From: Owenia fusiformis
Taxonomy: Eukaryota; Annelida; Polychaeta; Sabellida; Oweniidae
Assembly: GCA_903813345.2 (NCBI GenBank)
Contig: CAIIXF020000004.1
Location: 11,128,196-11,192,195, forward strand
DNA length: 64,000 bases
Direction: 5' to 3'
The position numbers and the translations under genes are program-made. The notes under the pieces are model-generated. The model had not been told where the DNA came from. It did no database searches and was given only the letters and a program-made list of their open reading frames with translations. Positions 33,101 to 47,000 of the stretch are shown one piece after another; positions within the stretch are counted from its first letter, which is position 1, and each line of letters starts with the position of its first letter.

Positions 33101-35397
33101 GAAAATAGACAGGAAAATGAATGACACGAGCCAGAAATATTCTAAAATTGAATCAATTTTTGTTGGGCTGCTCGATAGATCTGATTGTCTCTTTAAGAAT
33201 TTAATTTTCTTGCGTGTCATACTCCTTTTGTTTTTGCACTCGGGGCTCCATACTTAACTAATGTTATCCAATAGTTTATATAGATATTTTTTATAAAATC
33301 AAAGAACAAAATAGTTGTTTAGATAGACACTGAGACCAACATAGTACAGAGCAATCGTGTCTTCATAACGGGACTACCTGCCTTCCGCCAGCAGCTTTTC
33401 GAGAGCTATATTGCCATTGTTACCTCTCTAGAACGATTTATGTGAAGTGAGCGCTTCATTTTTCGTATAAAAATGATGTTATTATTCATTTTACATCAGC
33501 ATGAAAGGAGTATTGCAACCTAGAGGCCAGTGTAATGTATTACGGAACTACATTTTAAAAAGTTTCAACGCTCCTGTTTATTTTATTTTCTAAAGCGAAT
33601 AACAATAAATACTCACTTAAGAACCACAGTGCCAATAGTGTTACAATAATATTAGGCGTAGCACACTCAAAGTCGATCATCTCCATAACATAGATGGCAC
33701 TAACTCTTGCTAATACGCAAGAACTAGGAGGACCTACTATGAAGTTTGACCAAAATACCATGAAACTTGCCAATGGACCGAAAGCAGAACGGCAATATGC
33801 GTAGATACCTCCAGCCTCGGGAGTAATGAGTGCTATAAACAGAATGGGTCAAAATAAGCAATGTTCAAAATTTTCCTTCTACCTATTCCCCCATGTTAAA
33901 TTGTCAATAATCAGTTTTCTGAATTCAAGATTTTTTACTTTGCCAGTATTTTCTTACCATACACATTTTTTACCTATTTTCATGAAATAAGTTTCTAATT
34001 TATGAATTTTATTGTTTGTTAGGTAAATGTTGAAAAACAAAGATTTGTAAATACAGATCTTTTGTGATTTGGCGTCATGACATGTCTTTGAGGAAAACGT
34101 AATTTCTATCAAAGTCAATATATGCTATGCCAGTACATTGTACGCTGACACTACATTGTTTCAATTTGATCCCTTTTGTTTTGCTCACACTATGAATGTC
34201 GCATACATGTGTCTTAACGAATCCATGTATGAACCTTTTTGTGTTTAGTGATGAAAATGAACGTACCAGAAAGATAGTAAGTTCATTTTTCTTGTTTGTA
34301 CCCTTTACAGTAAAGTAATTAGACAAAATGGAAATTCGATGCTATGAGTAATGAATGTAGCTTCTAATGATCTTCTAAAGGCTTCGTGGAAGTGACATAT
34401 TCAGCTCCTTTATTAGAGAGTTTAGAAATATTACACTGTGGACTAAATCTTAAGATATGCTTAAAAATATATGTACCTAATTCCAGGAATATAAATGCCG
34501 CGCATGTGCTGACGATGCCACCAAAGATCCATACTAAAATAGCTGCACCATATGAACCAGAATGGCGTACGACCCCTGCAATGATAAAAAAATGTATATC
34601 ATATCCATATTAAAATAGCGACCCCATATGATATGAACTGGAATGGCGCACAACCCCTGCAATAATAAAATGTATACTATATCCGTATAAAAAATAGCGA
34701 CTCCATATGAACCGGAATGGCGCACAACAGATGCAATGCAACAGATAAATAGGAAAATGATCAGTAATGTAATCCATATTGGTAAAATATATTTCGTTTC
34801 TCTCCAAAGATACTACAATGTCATTTTTTCAATATGCACTGGTATGGAAACATGCGCAAAATCGGGGTTTTAAGCCCAGATAATTTTTGCATAATTTGCA
34901 TATTGACACAACGCACCCTCTTCTATATGAACTACTTGACAGTCATATTACACTCGGATAAAGGATAGCTTGTGTCACATACCTAGCAGAGCACTTGTAT
35001 GGAAGGAAATAAGAAGGCAAGGGGACTCTATCAACCGATATTGCCCGCTTTCGTTAATAAACATGACAATATCGTGGCGTCAGATGTCATTTTCATCAGA
35101 TTGAACTCGCACACAGATGTGTGACGCCATTGATGTAAAATGACAAATTCCCCCGTTCTTGCCCAAATATAGAGACTCCCAAGAACGGCAGAGCTCATAT
35201 TTCAGGTAAAAGTAACATAACCTCTAAATGTAACAAAAATCCAAACCTTTTGGGCTAATGAAGATGCCTGATCCGATAACTGTTCCGATTATAATGCAAC
35301 ACGCGTGCATCAACGATAATTTTCGCTTAAGACGAACACCTTCATGCGAATCGTCTGGCTCTAAATCGACAACTTCCTTTGGTCTATTGGACTTCAT
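24132..35397 (-). CDS. SLC7-type amino acid transporter light chain, copy A (490 aa)
   Basis: Twelve exons: 35247-35397, 34477-34575, 33617-33832, 32612-32737, 31982-32087, 31697-31741, 30105-30228, 29531-29634, 28986-29082, 26833-26982, 25473-25653, 24132-24205. They total 1473 nt, in frame throughout. It fits the light chain of a heteromeric amino acid exchanger (LAT / y+LAT / b0,+AT group) at the plasma membrane. Residues 42-49 (GSGIFISP) are the unwound TM1 substrate motif. Cys140 (DFECATPN) sits where the disulfide to the SLC3 heavy chain is expected. FAYGGYE (residue 233 region, TM6), then [13 protein letters not shown] and the segment around [11 protein letters not shown], are also family hallmarks. 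The C-terminus [13 protein letters not shown] matches the conserved VVP tail. The large aromatic after FAYGG in mammalian LATs (Trp) is Tyr here. Substrate cannot be told. Introns 2, 6, 9 and 11 carry repeats or transposons. Confidence 0.95.
24541..25158. mobile_element. Mariner-like MITE in intron 11 of transporter A
   Basis: The termini CAGGGTGGACCAAAAAAACG and CGTTTTTTGGCCCACCCTG are flanked by TA on both sides. On the plus strand near 24790-24850 a frame reads [20 protein letters not shown] and then a stop. This is close to the SPDLNP-x-DY-x-WG block that carries the third catalytic Asp of mariner transposases. The rest of the transposase is missing, so it is an internally deleted element. 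It is absent from the corresponding intron of transporter B. Confidence 0.85.
27014..27541. mobile_element. MITE in intron 9 of transporter A
   Basis: Terminal inverted repeats TAGATTGGGTTAATTTGGCG (left) and CGCCAAATTAACCCAATCTA (right). The sub-terminal part is rich in TTTGGCGAA / TTCGCCAAA phrases. Non-coding. The target duplication is not clear. Confidence 0.8.
27937..28957. mobile_element. Palindromic mariner-like element in intron 9 of transporter A
   Basis: The ends CGAGGGGTGATCAGGAATTT and AAATTCCTGATCAACCCTCG are flanked by TA at 27935-27936 and 28958-28959. The inverted repeat extends over nearly the entire 1.02 kb. For example the block around TAGGTTGTATTATTTCATTA near 28210 has its complement near 28690, and the segment around AAGACGGTCTGTA occurs in both arms near 28370 and 28560. 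It reads as a foldback derivative with no transposase left. Its right end is only 27 bp from the donor of exon 9. Confidence 0.85.
30046..30095. repeat. GTCC/GTGC microsatellite
   Basis: The run GTCCGTCTGTCTGTCCGTGC continues with GTGCGTGTGTCCGTCC phrases, ending about ten bases from the exon 7 donor (30104) of transporter A. It is a simple tetranucleotide-type repeat on the intron side of the splice site. Confidence 0.7.
30617..30892. mobile_element. TTAA MITE, first filled copy
   Basis: The termini are CCTCTTGAATTCCAG and CTCCAGGTAGTCAAGAGG. It is flanked by TCAA (mutated TTAA) on the left and TTAA on the right. Inside are GTGACGAGAAATC / TTCTCGTCACTC inverted motifs. Non-coding. Confidence 0.8.
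31168..31472. mobile_element. TTAA MITE, second filled copy
   Basis: Same ends and flanks as the copy at 30617-30892. It is slightly longer because a GTCACTCCAG / TTTCTC motif is repeated near its right end. It was copied with the surrounding tandem unit, not inserted separately, since it occupies the identical site. Confidence 0.8.
34600..34745 (-). repeat. Two decayed partial copies of exon 2, transporter A
   Basis: Upstream of exon 2 on the minus strand, two fragments of about 55-65 bp repeat the 3'-splice site and first third of exon 2. The fragment at about 34605-34662 carries a TTGCAG acceptor and the phrase GGGTTGTGCGCCATTC. The fragment at about 34680-34740 is more decayed (GTTGTGCGCCATTCCGGTTC). 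Neither has the exon's donor half, so neither can replace it. Confidence 0.75.
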
Positions 35398-38300
35398 ATC
35401 TTTCTCCTTTGGTTGATGTTTTGTTCGTCTTCCGATCGCTTACTCGATAGCTCTAGTTTCTTAGTATCCACAACACTTAAATGTAATGTTATGCTAACAA
35501 AATCAAATTTAGTCTTGATTTAAAAGATACTTGGACTAGACATGTAAATGTTGACATACATTTACATTAACTATAACGTCAGTGTTGAAAACATCATTAC
35601 CCCAAGCTGAAAGATTTTTATAATTGTCTGGTTCTATTATTACCAAAATGATATTAAGGTTTAGTCAAGGTAAGAAACGATACAGAATATCAAGTTTCGA
35701 GTGATATAAGTTTTATCGGCCAGTTGATACACATGCGTTGATATTTGAAATCTACGAGGCAATGAGATTGTATCTTTAGAAATGATTTGACACTGGATTT
35801 ACCCCATGATTACGATAAAAAATCAAATTCGTGTATCCTGCGAATATGTCGCTGATTAACAACCCAAGCCGTATATAAGACTGAAAAACGATTAAATCTG
35901 AAAAAATTCACACGGATCTCCATATTATCGGAAATATTACTTGGTCTTATCGTACAGACAACACTATATAATTGAGGGATGTGATGGCATATCAAAGTTA
36001 AAGGTTCAATAAAGACCATAGAAGAAATGTGGGAATCATTTTACATTTCCCGAGCTATTAGTGCAACGTTTTGCCTAATGTCTTCTTCGCCATGCCTTTT
36101 TTCTTAAAATGTATGCACTTGTCAACAAATACCACCAATCAGACTCGCAAATAGACTTCTAAATAAGAAATTGAAAGGATGGACGTCTCGCATTTTGTTT
36201 TTTGAAACATTTCTGCGTCTCCGCCATTTAAGATTCTTACTGCAGCTGAGATTAGGTAAGACCGCATGTCAGCATGTTTACAGTAGAACCGCGGTTGTCT
36301 GATATAACCGTATACATGGTACACGATATGACCACCGTTGACGGTCTATCTATTACCGGCGACTCTTACAGTTAGCCTGGTCCACTGACGAAGAATAAAA
36401 AAAATCGAACACTAAAACACCTCAAATCTACCCATATCCAAGGTCTTCTTGACACGCGCATGGTATATAGGAAGCAAAATGTTGGATAGAACGTTATGTG
36501 AAAACGGGACATGAATCCAATGACAATATCACCGGGAAATAATTAAAAGGTACGTGAGCATTTTTTCTGTCGATGTCGGGAGAAGATTCCCGGGGATTTA
36601 GGATGCCAATGATTGTGAACATCGGCAGAAATTAGGTACGTTCGGGGGTTTTCTTTGTAGCTAATGAAAATAGATGTTAGCCTTGATGAAATATCCAAAC
36701 TTCGATATATTTTGACACCAGGTCCATGATCGTTGGATACGTCTCTGCACTATCTATTCGACCTTTAAGTGAAGCTATGTGTACCGTATATTGAGTATGA
36801 CCGGTTCTAAGCTTACGAGTGTGACCGTATTTCTGTTCCTATAAACAGACGAGGTGAGTACTTGCTTTTTATGAACACTTTCGAACGTTTTCTTTTTATC
36901 CTACTTGGTCAATGAATGATACTTTGTATACTTATAATGCCAGGCATATCACAAGGGGCCTTAATCAAGTGAAAACGTATTAATATTAGATTGAAGACGT
37001 AAAATCCTAGTTTCAAGCATCTTTGATCAGTTTTTGTGTAAAACAACGCAACTCCGAAGAGGATGACATATCTTATGTATAATATATATCTAGATCTACG
37101 AATTAGTCATGAATATTTTAAATAATTTAGCCTGCTCTGTCCAAATATGATACATCTTTGAATTTTTGAGAATACGAATGTCACTGGTGCCCCATTAGTG
37201 GAGAATACGGTTGTGAAATGTCTTCCATGACATTTCACAAGCGTAACCTCTGGGAAAAGATAAATCCTTCTCTTGCTCACTCTACGGGGGATCATATAAA
37301 CTGAGATTTGGAGATCTTGTTCAGGTTAGCCATAAAAAGGTTTGGGATTTGTTTTTCTACTGTACATGTGATATTAATGATTTGGCTCTAAGGCGAGAAA
37401 TCTGTACTTTCTGATTGATATTCCATTATGAACAGTTACATTGCTAAAATAGCTCATGTTTAACATTTTTTGTTACATTACTATTAAATACAGCATAAAC
37501 TATATTCAACAAACACAATTTCAAAAAGGATAATATAGAACCTTTATTTTCCATTTTTAAGCAGCTGTGCCTCTCATGACTTTCCAAAACAGGTCATATT
37601 CGTAGCCTAGGAACCGGTCATACTCCATATACGTGGAAACTCTAGTAGCCCGTGTTGTCAATCAATGAGGTTTCGCGATACCTCGAGTGACAGCGTAGGT
37701 ATTATGGAAATCTCGAAACCGCTGAATAACTTAACAATATCAGCGGAGATGTATTGGTTTGTACAAGGCGGTAATAATTCAAGATCAGAGAAGTAATGAC
37801 TGCATGGCTTGATCAATTTAAGGGTGAATACGTTATTTTTGAGACCAGGGTTTCACTCGTATTTACAAATTCGTATTTGGTGGCAACTTGATCCCGAAGA
37901 CGTCTTATTAGTTTTAAACTCATGAAATAGGTATGGGAGTCCCGGGAAATACTATTTCTTGTGGACTTTTAAACCATACTTTTTAACGGACTATCAGACC
38001 TACTTGTAGGATCTATAGTCGTCGAGCGTGACGTAAACTCTAAAGACTAAGGATGAACAAAAACAATTATTTCAAATAACACTTTTATTTCATTTGACCA
38101 CTGTTACGATTTTTACAAATACTCAGTCATAAAGTCTTCAAATCTACAGTTGTTTTTCAATCTGAAATAATGTTGATGCAGAAAAATGATTTCTGAAAAT
38201 TGCAAAACATGTTAATTATCTGTCCTATAAAGCACGCACATGACTACCAAGAAAGCAATGAAGGTATTATACTAGAATAAGACGGTCGGAACATATTGTC

Positions 38301-41014
38301 CACATGATTGTTTTCAGACATTTAAACCTTGGGACTACATTGAGTGACATTTTTTGTCCCATGGATGATTCTTTCACATACATTTTTAATGTATCATAAA
38401 GTGTTTTGTGGGACGACCGTATCGTTTGCCTTATATGAATAATGAATATTAAGTAGGTGGATCCTGAATCACGTGGTTGTCTGCGGTCCCAGACCTAGGT
38501 AGCGCAGATTGGGGTCAGTTGCATTCCATGCCAGCACATAGCGAGCAACAGGTAGGTATTTCACGTTATATTCAACTCACTGACAGTATTACTGTTTTAT
38601 TTCATTATCATTATTTGATATTATTATTTGAAATGCAACGTACACATTATTAATAATAGTATTATTTAAACTGTACTGTACACATTTTTACTATATAAGG
38701 ACATTGAATTGTACTTAATTGTTAATTGTTGCCACCCATTCCCCTCCACCTCCCTTCAGATATGACTACCCAACTTTCTAATGATATTATTATTTTATAT
38801 TAAATTAATTAATTTCACCAACACGAATGTATTATGTTCCGTTATAATTAGCAACTGAGCAGATCAAGGGAAGAGACACAAATGTGTTTTGGCGTTGTAT
38901 ACTTCCTACAAAAGTTTGGCAATTCTAATGATGAATAAAAACAAAAGAATTGGATTACATGTTCAAGCATCGCGTTTGGATCCTTGTTAGCATGCTCTGT
39001 AAAGAAAATTCTACTTTGACTGGAAATAAAAATTAACTTCATTTCATATACCTCCAATTTCTCTAAAGTCAACAACACAATAGGTCGGAAATTGTTGACA
39101 AATCTGACGATCGTTTGAAAATCGACATTACATATGAAAAATGAAAGGTTTGCCGCAAGTCAAATGACAGAAAATCCATCCATCCAAGTTCTCGCATTTA
39201 AACAAGTTTAAATAGAAAATAGAATTTGCTTATTTCAAAAAAGCTGTTACTTCGGTTTCAACAAAGTTATATGTCTCCACCAAAGTATATTTTTTCAAAG
39301 AAACCTCTTCCAAAAAAAACATTGTGATAATTTTGAGTTTTATGACAACTTACATGTACATCTTCATACTTAGCATAAATATTTTCAGGTGATGTAGAAT
39401 AAAGATTCAAACATAAGAAGGCGTTAAAGTAACATATTTACGATGTATCTAAAATCTAAAACCTCAAAAAGTAATAGATATGACTATATGTTGTATAAAA
39501 AGAGATTTAAAAAAATTGTGTCTGAGAGATATATAAAAAAGAAAAAAAAACCTAAGACTCGACCGCGAATCGAACCACCGACATCTGGATTCAATCATCA
39601 AAACCTTAGTCCTGCGCCTTTCTCCATTAGGCCAGACTGGCATGATGAAATAACACCGTAATTCTAAAGCTATGTTATAAATTTTAGAAGACAGTCGAAT
39701 CACTGCATAAGATTAATTAAAAAATAGTCAATAATCATTTTAATAATATTTAAATATCTATTTCGGTAAATTTTTAAGTCAAAACCAGGATTGATGATGT
39801 AAATTCAGTTTTCATTTAGATTATCTATTTCCTGTTATGAGTCGTAAAAAAAACATGGCTCCGAAAAAATATTTCTTGCATCCAAATTTCAAAATGATAT
39901 ATATCCATGGATCAGTTATTTTTGGCACCTGAACCCATCCTAATAGAAAGGTAAGACTATTTTCTTGACTCATATTGCTTAAATTGTCGAAATTCGGCCT
40001 AGAATCGTAAATGTGTTACTTTAACGTGTACTTCCAATGTGAAAGCCAAGGTTGCCAAACTTTTGGAGGAAAGTGTAACCTGGGAAAGTATCACCATGGA
40101 CTCCAAGGAATGGATATTCATAATGACGAAGTGTCCATACTATGTGTAATTTCGGACGTTGTAACCTTGGTAAAAAGTCCGGGACTGCACAAAATGATAT
40201 TTACAAGGATAGTTTTTCCATTGTAAATATTTGGACGTTCCTGGTGTAAAAAGTTACCGATAATTCAAAATGGATACTAAAATTGGCAAAGATTATTTGT
40301 CCATGCCTGTGTCTTTGGGCGTTGCAACGTAGGGGAATTATCCTTGACCTCAAAACTGGATGTTCATAAGGATGAAAGTAAGATCGTCCACGCACATCTG
40401 CGTTTTTAAATCCAGTCGAAAATGATCTTCTTTTTGCAAAAGTTATTGGCATGTTTCATCTTATTCTATTGTTAAGAAATTGTAAACTTAAACGAAAATC
40501 GAACCACTATCAAAACTCCTGACCAAGTGTCTTGCAACTTATATAATTTGCCAAGACACATACATTGGACATTTATTCCAATATGACTTTACCTCTATTA
40601 GCGTATGTAAGAATGAAGGACCTAGGAATATAAGTCCGGGGCAATTTATTCAGGCCCTTTATATATTCTGGACATTTTTTTCTTTCGCCGTTGTGGAAGA
40701 AATAGAATTCCATTGGTTAATATAGTCCATGGTCACAAATGTATGTTTGCTCCGAAGAACACACAAACAGGTTGCCATGATAACTGAATATATTTTTTTG
40801 TTAAGTAATAAATGCAATATAGCAAAATGACGCTGTCATCTGGATCTTTATTTTGAGTGAATTTCATATTGTTTTCTTATCAAATGATTTTTTAGAGCAT
40901 AATTATCATCACTTATGGGACACCCTGTACGTGGAGTGCACGTATGGACTACTAAAGGTAGAGTATTAATGATTTTTGATCGTCGTGAATGTTGTTTCCT
41001 CTTCTGGTATCCTA
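35398..41014. other. Intergenic between transporter copies A and B
   Basis: About 5.6 kb with no exon of a recognised family. It contains the promoter region of transporter A (no clear TATA box near 35400-35500) and a tRNA-like Pol III unit at 39540-39650. On the minus strand an AATAAA (40848-40853) lies about 165 nt after transporter B's stop and could be its poly(A) signal. At 40917-40932 there is a mariner-type end GGGACACCCTGTA without a partner. The rest is AT-rich and featureless to my reading. Confidence 0.45.
39540..39650 (-). ncRNA. tRNA-like Pol III unit (tRNA pseudogene or SINE head)
   Basis: On the minus strand a box A-like TGGCCTAATGGAGAAAGG is followed about 50 bases later by a box B-like GGTGGTTCGATTCGCGG. 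A run of nine T after that could terminate Pol III. The acceptor and T stems do not pair properly and the anticodon arm is too long for a normal tRNA. I therefore read it as a tRNA pseudogene or the head of a tRNA-derived SINE. No second copy was confirmed in the window. Confidence 0.45.
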
Positions 41015-44000
41015 CTATTTCACTTCCTTTTCAATTATTTCCTCAGGGACAACTTGAAGAAATAGTTGTAGAAAAATTGTGATGTTATCTGAAATCGTAA
41101 TAATTAATTATCAAAAAGCTGTGTAACTATACATTAATTATGCTCTTAAATTATTCTTCTAAATAATGGTCGATCGTGTAATTGAAATGTTTTTTAAAAA
41201 ATCGTTCAGACTGTACAATGCTCTAGTGTGGAATCACGCGAGTTAATGCTATTGTGATGTCATTTAATAGCCTGCTCAATCGACGAACTCACCCAGGGCT
41301 TGGCTGAACCTCCCAAGGTCTCTGTTACGTATAAACCGCCAAAAGAAGTAAAATGGTATCCCTGAGAAAAACACGCCAATGCCACCAAGCGCTGGAATGG
41401 GATCTCCATATACCGCTAAACCAGTCAGACCCAGTAAAATCAAAGTCGTGAAAGCAGCTAGAACAATGTTCATCTGGAATGAATTCTTTCTTGAATTAAA
41501 ATCAAAAGACCTGAAAAGAACAAAACCAAAAACAGCACGATTTATAGAAATGTGATTTAAGAGCCAACAAAAAGTTTAAAAAGCAACTCCAATGTCCTGG
41601 TTAAGAACGCATGTATATTCTTATTATTGAAAGTTGATTCTTGCAATACTATCAAACATGAATGTATTACTTGTTGAGATTCGATCAACTTGAGTTCTTC
41701 TGAGAATTGGTGTATTAACTTAACATGGGGGTACAAATCCGGTACAATTGACTTTAAAGCTGCATATCATCATGCATATAATCCTTGGGATAGATACAAA
41801 ATCATCATTATCTCAGACCTCAAATTTATCAAATCTCAACAAGTAGATTCATGTGTGAGGGCAACGACAGGATCCATTTCCAAAAAAATGAATAGGGGTC
41901 CTTAAATAGGACATTAAGCTTGACTAAGACCGTTTAAAAAATTTTGGTTGGCTCTTATCTTTGAAATTTGTCCCGCTTTGCCATACGTGGTATGTTATCT
42001 TGTGTTATATGTGGGTTGTATGGTTTATATTTTTGTGTACATGTTATATAACGAATTAAATTCGTTTTATATTTAAATTGTTATTACAAATTACATACTA
42101 GCCTAAACTATTGGACATTGTTACTGCAAGGGGTGGTCAGTGCAGATTGACAACTTACCCTAATTGGACGATACAAATGTGGCTTCTTGTAGCGTAACCA
42201 GAAAAAGGCAACAAATGCGAGTAGATAGTTCAATCGTGATACAAGACTTGTGTATGTAATCAATTGTCCAATATCTGTCAGCCAAACGAAGAATAATACC
42301 ATTATACACTAAAAAGAAAAGGAGTATTGGACCTCACTTATTAAGGAGATCTTCTTAACAATAGTTACAAAGTTGCGTAAATACATTTTGCAAAGGTGTC
42401 CTTCGTTTATGATTTACGCTTTTAGCGTTCGTATTTTTACATACACATCATTTCTTCTTAATATATATTTATATTCCCTACGCACAATAAATTAAAGCAA
42501 CTATTACATTTGTTGTCAGAATGGGCTCATTTGGATTCGAGATTTTTGAAAATCAGGATTTTGAAAAATAAATCGGGATGAGCAATAAAAATTCGGGATT
42601 TCTCCCGATTTAAATGGGGCTTTGACAGGTGAGCATACATTGATCATTTCAAGTGTGTTTTGAAAGTTTTTGAGAAGTAAGAACACTAAAACTCGCAATT
42701 CAAATTCTGAAAGGAAAGAAATGGCGGCTGGATTGATTTCAACTTTTTTACTCACGACAGGACTCATATAAGGCAGAATAAATAAAACACATGGGATTTA
42801 TGATTAACGTACGGCTGCAATCTAGTAGAAGCCTGGGAGGAGGTTAGTTGATATAGTATAGAAATTATTTGCAAATAAAAATGATATGTTTGAGATCAAT
42901 GAAAGAAAAATCACCAAAACATTGAAAACGCTCGAAATGATCAAGCACAATGTCGATTACAAAAGCTTAATTTTCGCAAAAACTCTCTATTTTATGATCT
43001 AGTCAGAATCGAATAAAATCGATATGAATCAAATGCATCTGTGATGTCGTCGGTACTATTTTAACAAGGTGGAATAAGTAGCAAACTTACTTGCACAATT
43101 ACAGCTGGCATAGGCGTGATGTAGTGCATGTTTATCATGTTGAAAATTGCAGGGAATTCTTTCTCTCTGGCGACTCTGAATGTAACCCTACAATAACATA
43201 ATATTGAATATTTAAACCAACTTTAAAACTAATTGAACAATGACAAAATGTACATCAAACGTTTCCGATAATCAGCAGTAGCATTTAACGTATCTTCATA
43301 TCTGAATTGCTGCCTTTGTTTACTCCGCTTCAATTATTCTTTCAGTACATATGGGAACCTCAACAATCTAATTCTTTGTACCATTGAATTCAGGGGTTGC
43401 TAAAACGGATTAAAGTGTTACCTCGACTTGGTCAGGATGCTTGCAGTGTTTGAGCCAAATGTCGAACAGGCCACGGCCAGAGATATGACGGGAACTAACA
43501 TAGGTACAGTTCCCTTGGCGAATGACTGAAAATAAATAATTACGTATATTTGGTGTATATATCTTTGATATATTATTTTATTAGACCACATTGTCTTTTA
43601 TTGTAGTAATTTATGGATATCATTGTAATATATTGAATATCATGCTAATATTGCGTTGTACAGGTTGATCAATAAATAATTAAAAAATAGCTGGCATTTT
43701 GTAAATATTGGTCCAAGCATCCTGAAATTTGGTCAGAATATACCTTGTACATTTCTAAACTAAGACATATAAATATATAACTTCTGCCATCTGATTGGTT
43801 AATATTATAGATACTATGGCAACAGGAGTCTGGGGTACCCGGGGCAATTTCATTGCGTCCAATTTGAACAAAAAATGATTAAAAGCACATCTTTTTCAAA
43901 CTGAAAAGAAATAAACGTTGGTGCCAGCATTTATTGTTTTAATACTTTGTTTCCATTGTTACATATTTTCTTGCAAATTTGATGTTTGATGTCACGGAAA

Positions 44001-47000
44001 AAATTAATATATAATGAAAACTGATGTGATCATAGAAAGTCTATGACATAGGTCAATGATGAAAAAACAATACCAAGAGAAGAGATTTGATGAGAGCAAA
44101 GAGGAATAAGCTAAGAGGCCTGCAAAACGTTTCACATTGCACTGAGATAATGCTCCGTCTAATAATGCTATTCCCATGGTACAAACCATTGAAGCACTGG
44201 GTTTCCCACTGTTAGACCATGTAATATACTCTCCTGACTTGTCCCCTTATGGTTTTACCTTCATGGTTAGCTGAAGAGGGAGTTGAGGGAGTTTCCTATG
44301 GGAAGACTTGAAGTCAGCTGTCTTGAAAATGTTCAGGCTATGGAAAAATGGGTTTAAAAAGGTGTTCAAAGACTGAAGTAGAAGACATGAACTATATGTT
44401 AAAAACAAAGGACATTAAGTAGCAGTTATGAAGTATGAAATAAGAATATGATATGCCATTTTAATTGTGATTTGAAATATATTATCAAAAGTGTTTCGAC
44501 TGAAAATTTAGTTTTTTATAGTTGCCCTAGGTCTTCATGCTTTCTGTTGCTATGGCAACTATAACTTCAACCAATCACATCACTTTGATCTGTAACTTGA
44601 AATATCAATTCACTAATGTTTGAACATTATTCTGTGCAAATTTTATGAGGATTGGGTAAAATCTGAAGAAATGCCAGATACGTTTACCTTATTTATTGAT
44701 CACCCTGTATACTAATTTATATTTTACATTTCAGGAAAATTTCATAGTTGATGTGAAATTGATGTGTAGAGGTTTTGGTATAGTTAACAATTGCCGCTGC
44801 AATTCAAATGTAATTATTGTTATTTGGACCAACCAGTGCCACGGCTGGGGAGGATAAAAGCTCAGTTGGTGTCATGACAGTGAAATAAGCCAAGTTTGTC
44901 AGTACATATACGATTGTGACAACGGTCATCGAGATCATCACTGCCCTTGGTAGGTTTCTGAAAGTGAAAGAAATAGATATGAAAGTTTGATTACATGGGT
45001 AATGTGTAACTCATTTATCGCTGTGATTAACGTTAGAACATTCACACAAGAGTTATAGTTCCTTGAGCTAGCTCTCCTTCGTAGTATTTACTTGTCCAAT
45101 GAATATAAAGAAGAAGTATAGTAAAGGTATGAGCGAATTTTTTTACTAGGTCCCTTAAAAAAGCAATTGAGAGAGGGGAAGTTATTCTCGTGGGTTCCAC
45201 TATTATACGTCTGCATTTATTTTACGTGTAGGTAAACCACCTAATAGTATTGTCAAACAACACCTACCTCAATGGATTCTTTATTTCCTCAACAAGAATA
45301 CCAAGGTTTTCACTAAAAATGAATAATGTTCGCATTTCATTTCATTCGTTCCATTAAGTTATAATTGTGGAAAATTATTTTGACAATATGTAAACTGGAC
45401 TGCATTTGTTCTTATACTCTGAATATTTTACCAATCAAAGTACAGATACATCATATATAATAGACTATATTAGTATACCATGATTTGAAAGTAAAATAAA
45501 TATATACGACTTAAGTTGAACACTCATCAAATCGTCGCTCCTATGATAAAATGTGGAGATCTGATAGGTGTCTCACAATACAAATCAAACGAAATATTAG
45601 AGACCTCTATCGACGGTTCAATCCCATCGTCGTCGTGTGTAACACATTCAAGATTGCCACTGGATATTTTATATTGTTACTCACTGTCTGCCATACAATA
45701 CACATTGCAAAGAGTCGCAAGTATACAGTGCGTCCACAAAAAAGTATACCCAACTTCAAAACCAAAATAGAATCCTGAGAAATATTTTTGAAATCCAAAG
45801 GTAACAGCAAACAACCTTATTTGTCCTCCATCAAATGGTACCTAGATCATTATGTAACTATCATGTATGACTGGGCAATTATGACCATTCTGATACTAAA
45901 AGAGTAGGTGCCAAGTTATCTTCCTGAAAAGTATCATTTTTCTGTTACATTATGTTAGATGACAGGACTTTGATAATGAACTGGACTGGGGGCTGAGTAG
46001 CTCTCTTATGAAACAAAGATTTAGCAAAAAGTTTACCTACTCTAAAATAGGCCTGCAAACGTGGTTCAACTGACACCTGAGCAGTAGAGCCAACACAAAG
46101 CAAGTCCAGTGTACTGTTTAAGAACACCTATCCTTACTATTGAAAATGGATTCTAGCAATACTGTCCAACATGAATCTACTTATTGAGACTCAATCAACT
46201 TGAGTTCTTGTGAGAAAATGAGGATTTAAGCAAGGGTGTATTGACTTAAATGGGGGTTTTAATTGACTTCGAGGCTGCATATCATCAAGTAGAAGTTTCA
46301 TTGGTGTTCAAAAGGCTCTTGTGATCCAATTCCCGAGAGGTACGTAGCAATAAAATGTTATGGGAAATTATGCAAAAATGTTGAAGAACATGGAACAAGT
46401 TTGAATTTGAACATTAATAATAGTTTGAACACAAAAAAACATTCATTGCGTCAATCCTACTTGAATGCTAACTTGGCGCAGTGCTGATTTTACCACCTTT
46501 CATAAAAGTCTTTATTGCTCAGTCATCAATGGCAGTTACACAATGATTTAGCCACCATTTGATAGAGAATAAACTAGGCCCTATACTGCAGCCTTTACAT
46601 TGTAAAAAAATACTCAGAATTTTGGTATCCCGGCTTTGAAGTTGGGTATACTTTTTTGTGGACGCCCTGTATAATAAGCGGTGTATATTCTTAATTGCTA
46701 CTCACTGGCCACCATACGCAAAGAATCCCGAATAGATAGCCAGTGCGTATTCTGCAGGATTTGTACTGCTTCCAGAGAAGAAAACATTCGATTCCAAATT
46801 TTTAGAATTTCCTGAAATAAGAAATTGAATCAAGCCATTAAATGGTTCTCTTTTAGTGCTTTTAAAGGAATATTCTTTGGTAATATACCAGGTTTCCATG
46901 CAAAACACAGGATCAGAAAACGTTTTGATATGGTCAATATGGACCATTTAAATATGGCGTGCTTATTACCAGTTAGATGTCATCTTTTGAGATTCCACAC

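Noticed and set aside
34534-34807. Overlapping minus-strand frames of 63-65 codons with repeated CAIPVHI / IWGRYF phrases
   Set aside because: They run through the tandem exon 2 fragments of transporter A and the intron between them, and have no splice-consistent reading.
39540-39650. Functional tRNA gene
   Set aside because: Box A, box B and a T-run are present but the acceptor and T stems do not pair, so only a tRNA-like unit is claimed.
42516-42767. 83-codon minus-strand frame in intron 9 of transporter B
   Set aside because: No domain, no splice context, and the DNA is a local TTTTTGAAAATC / CGGGATTT simple repeat.
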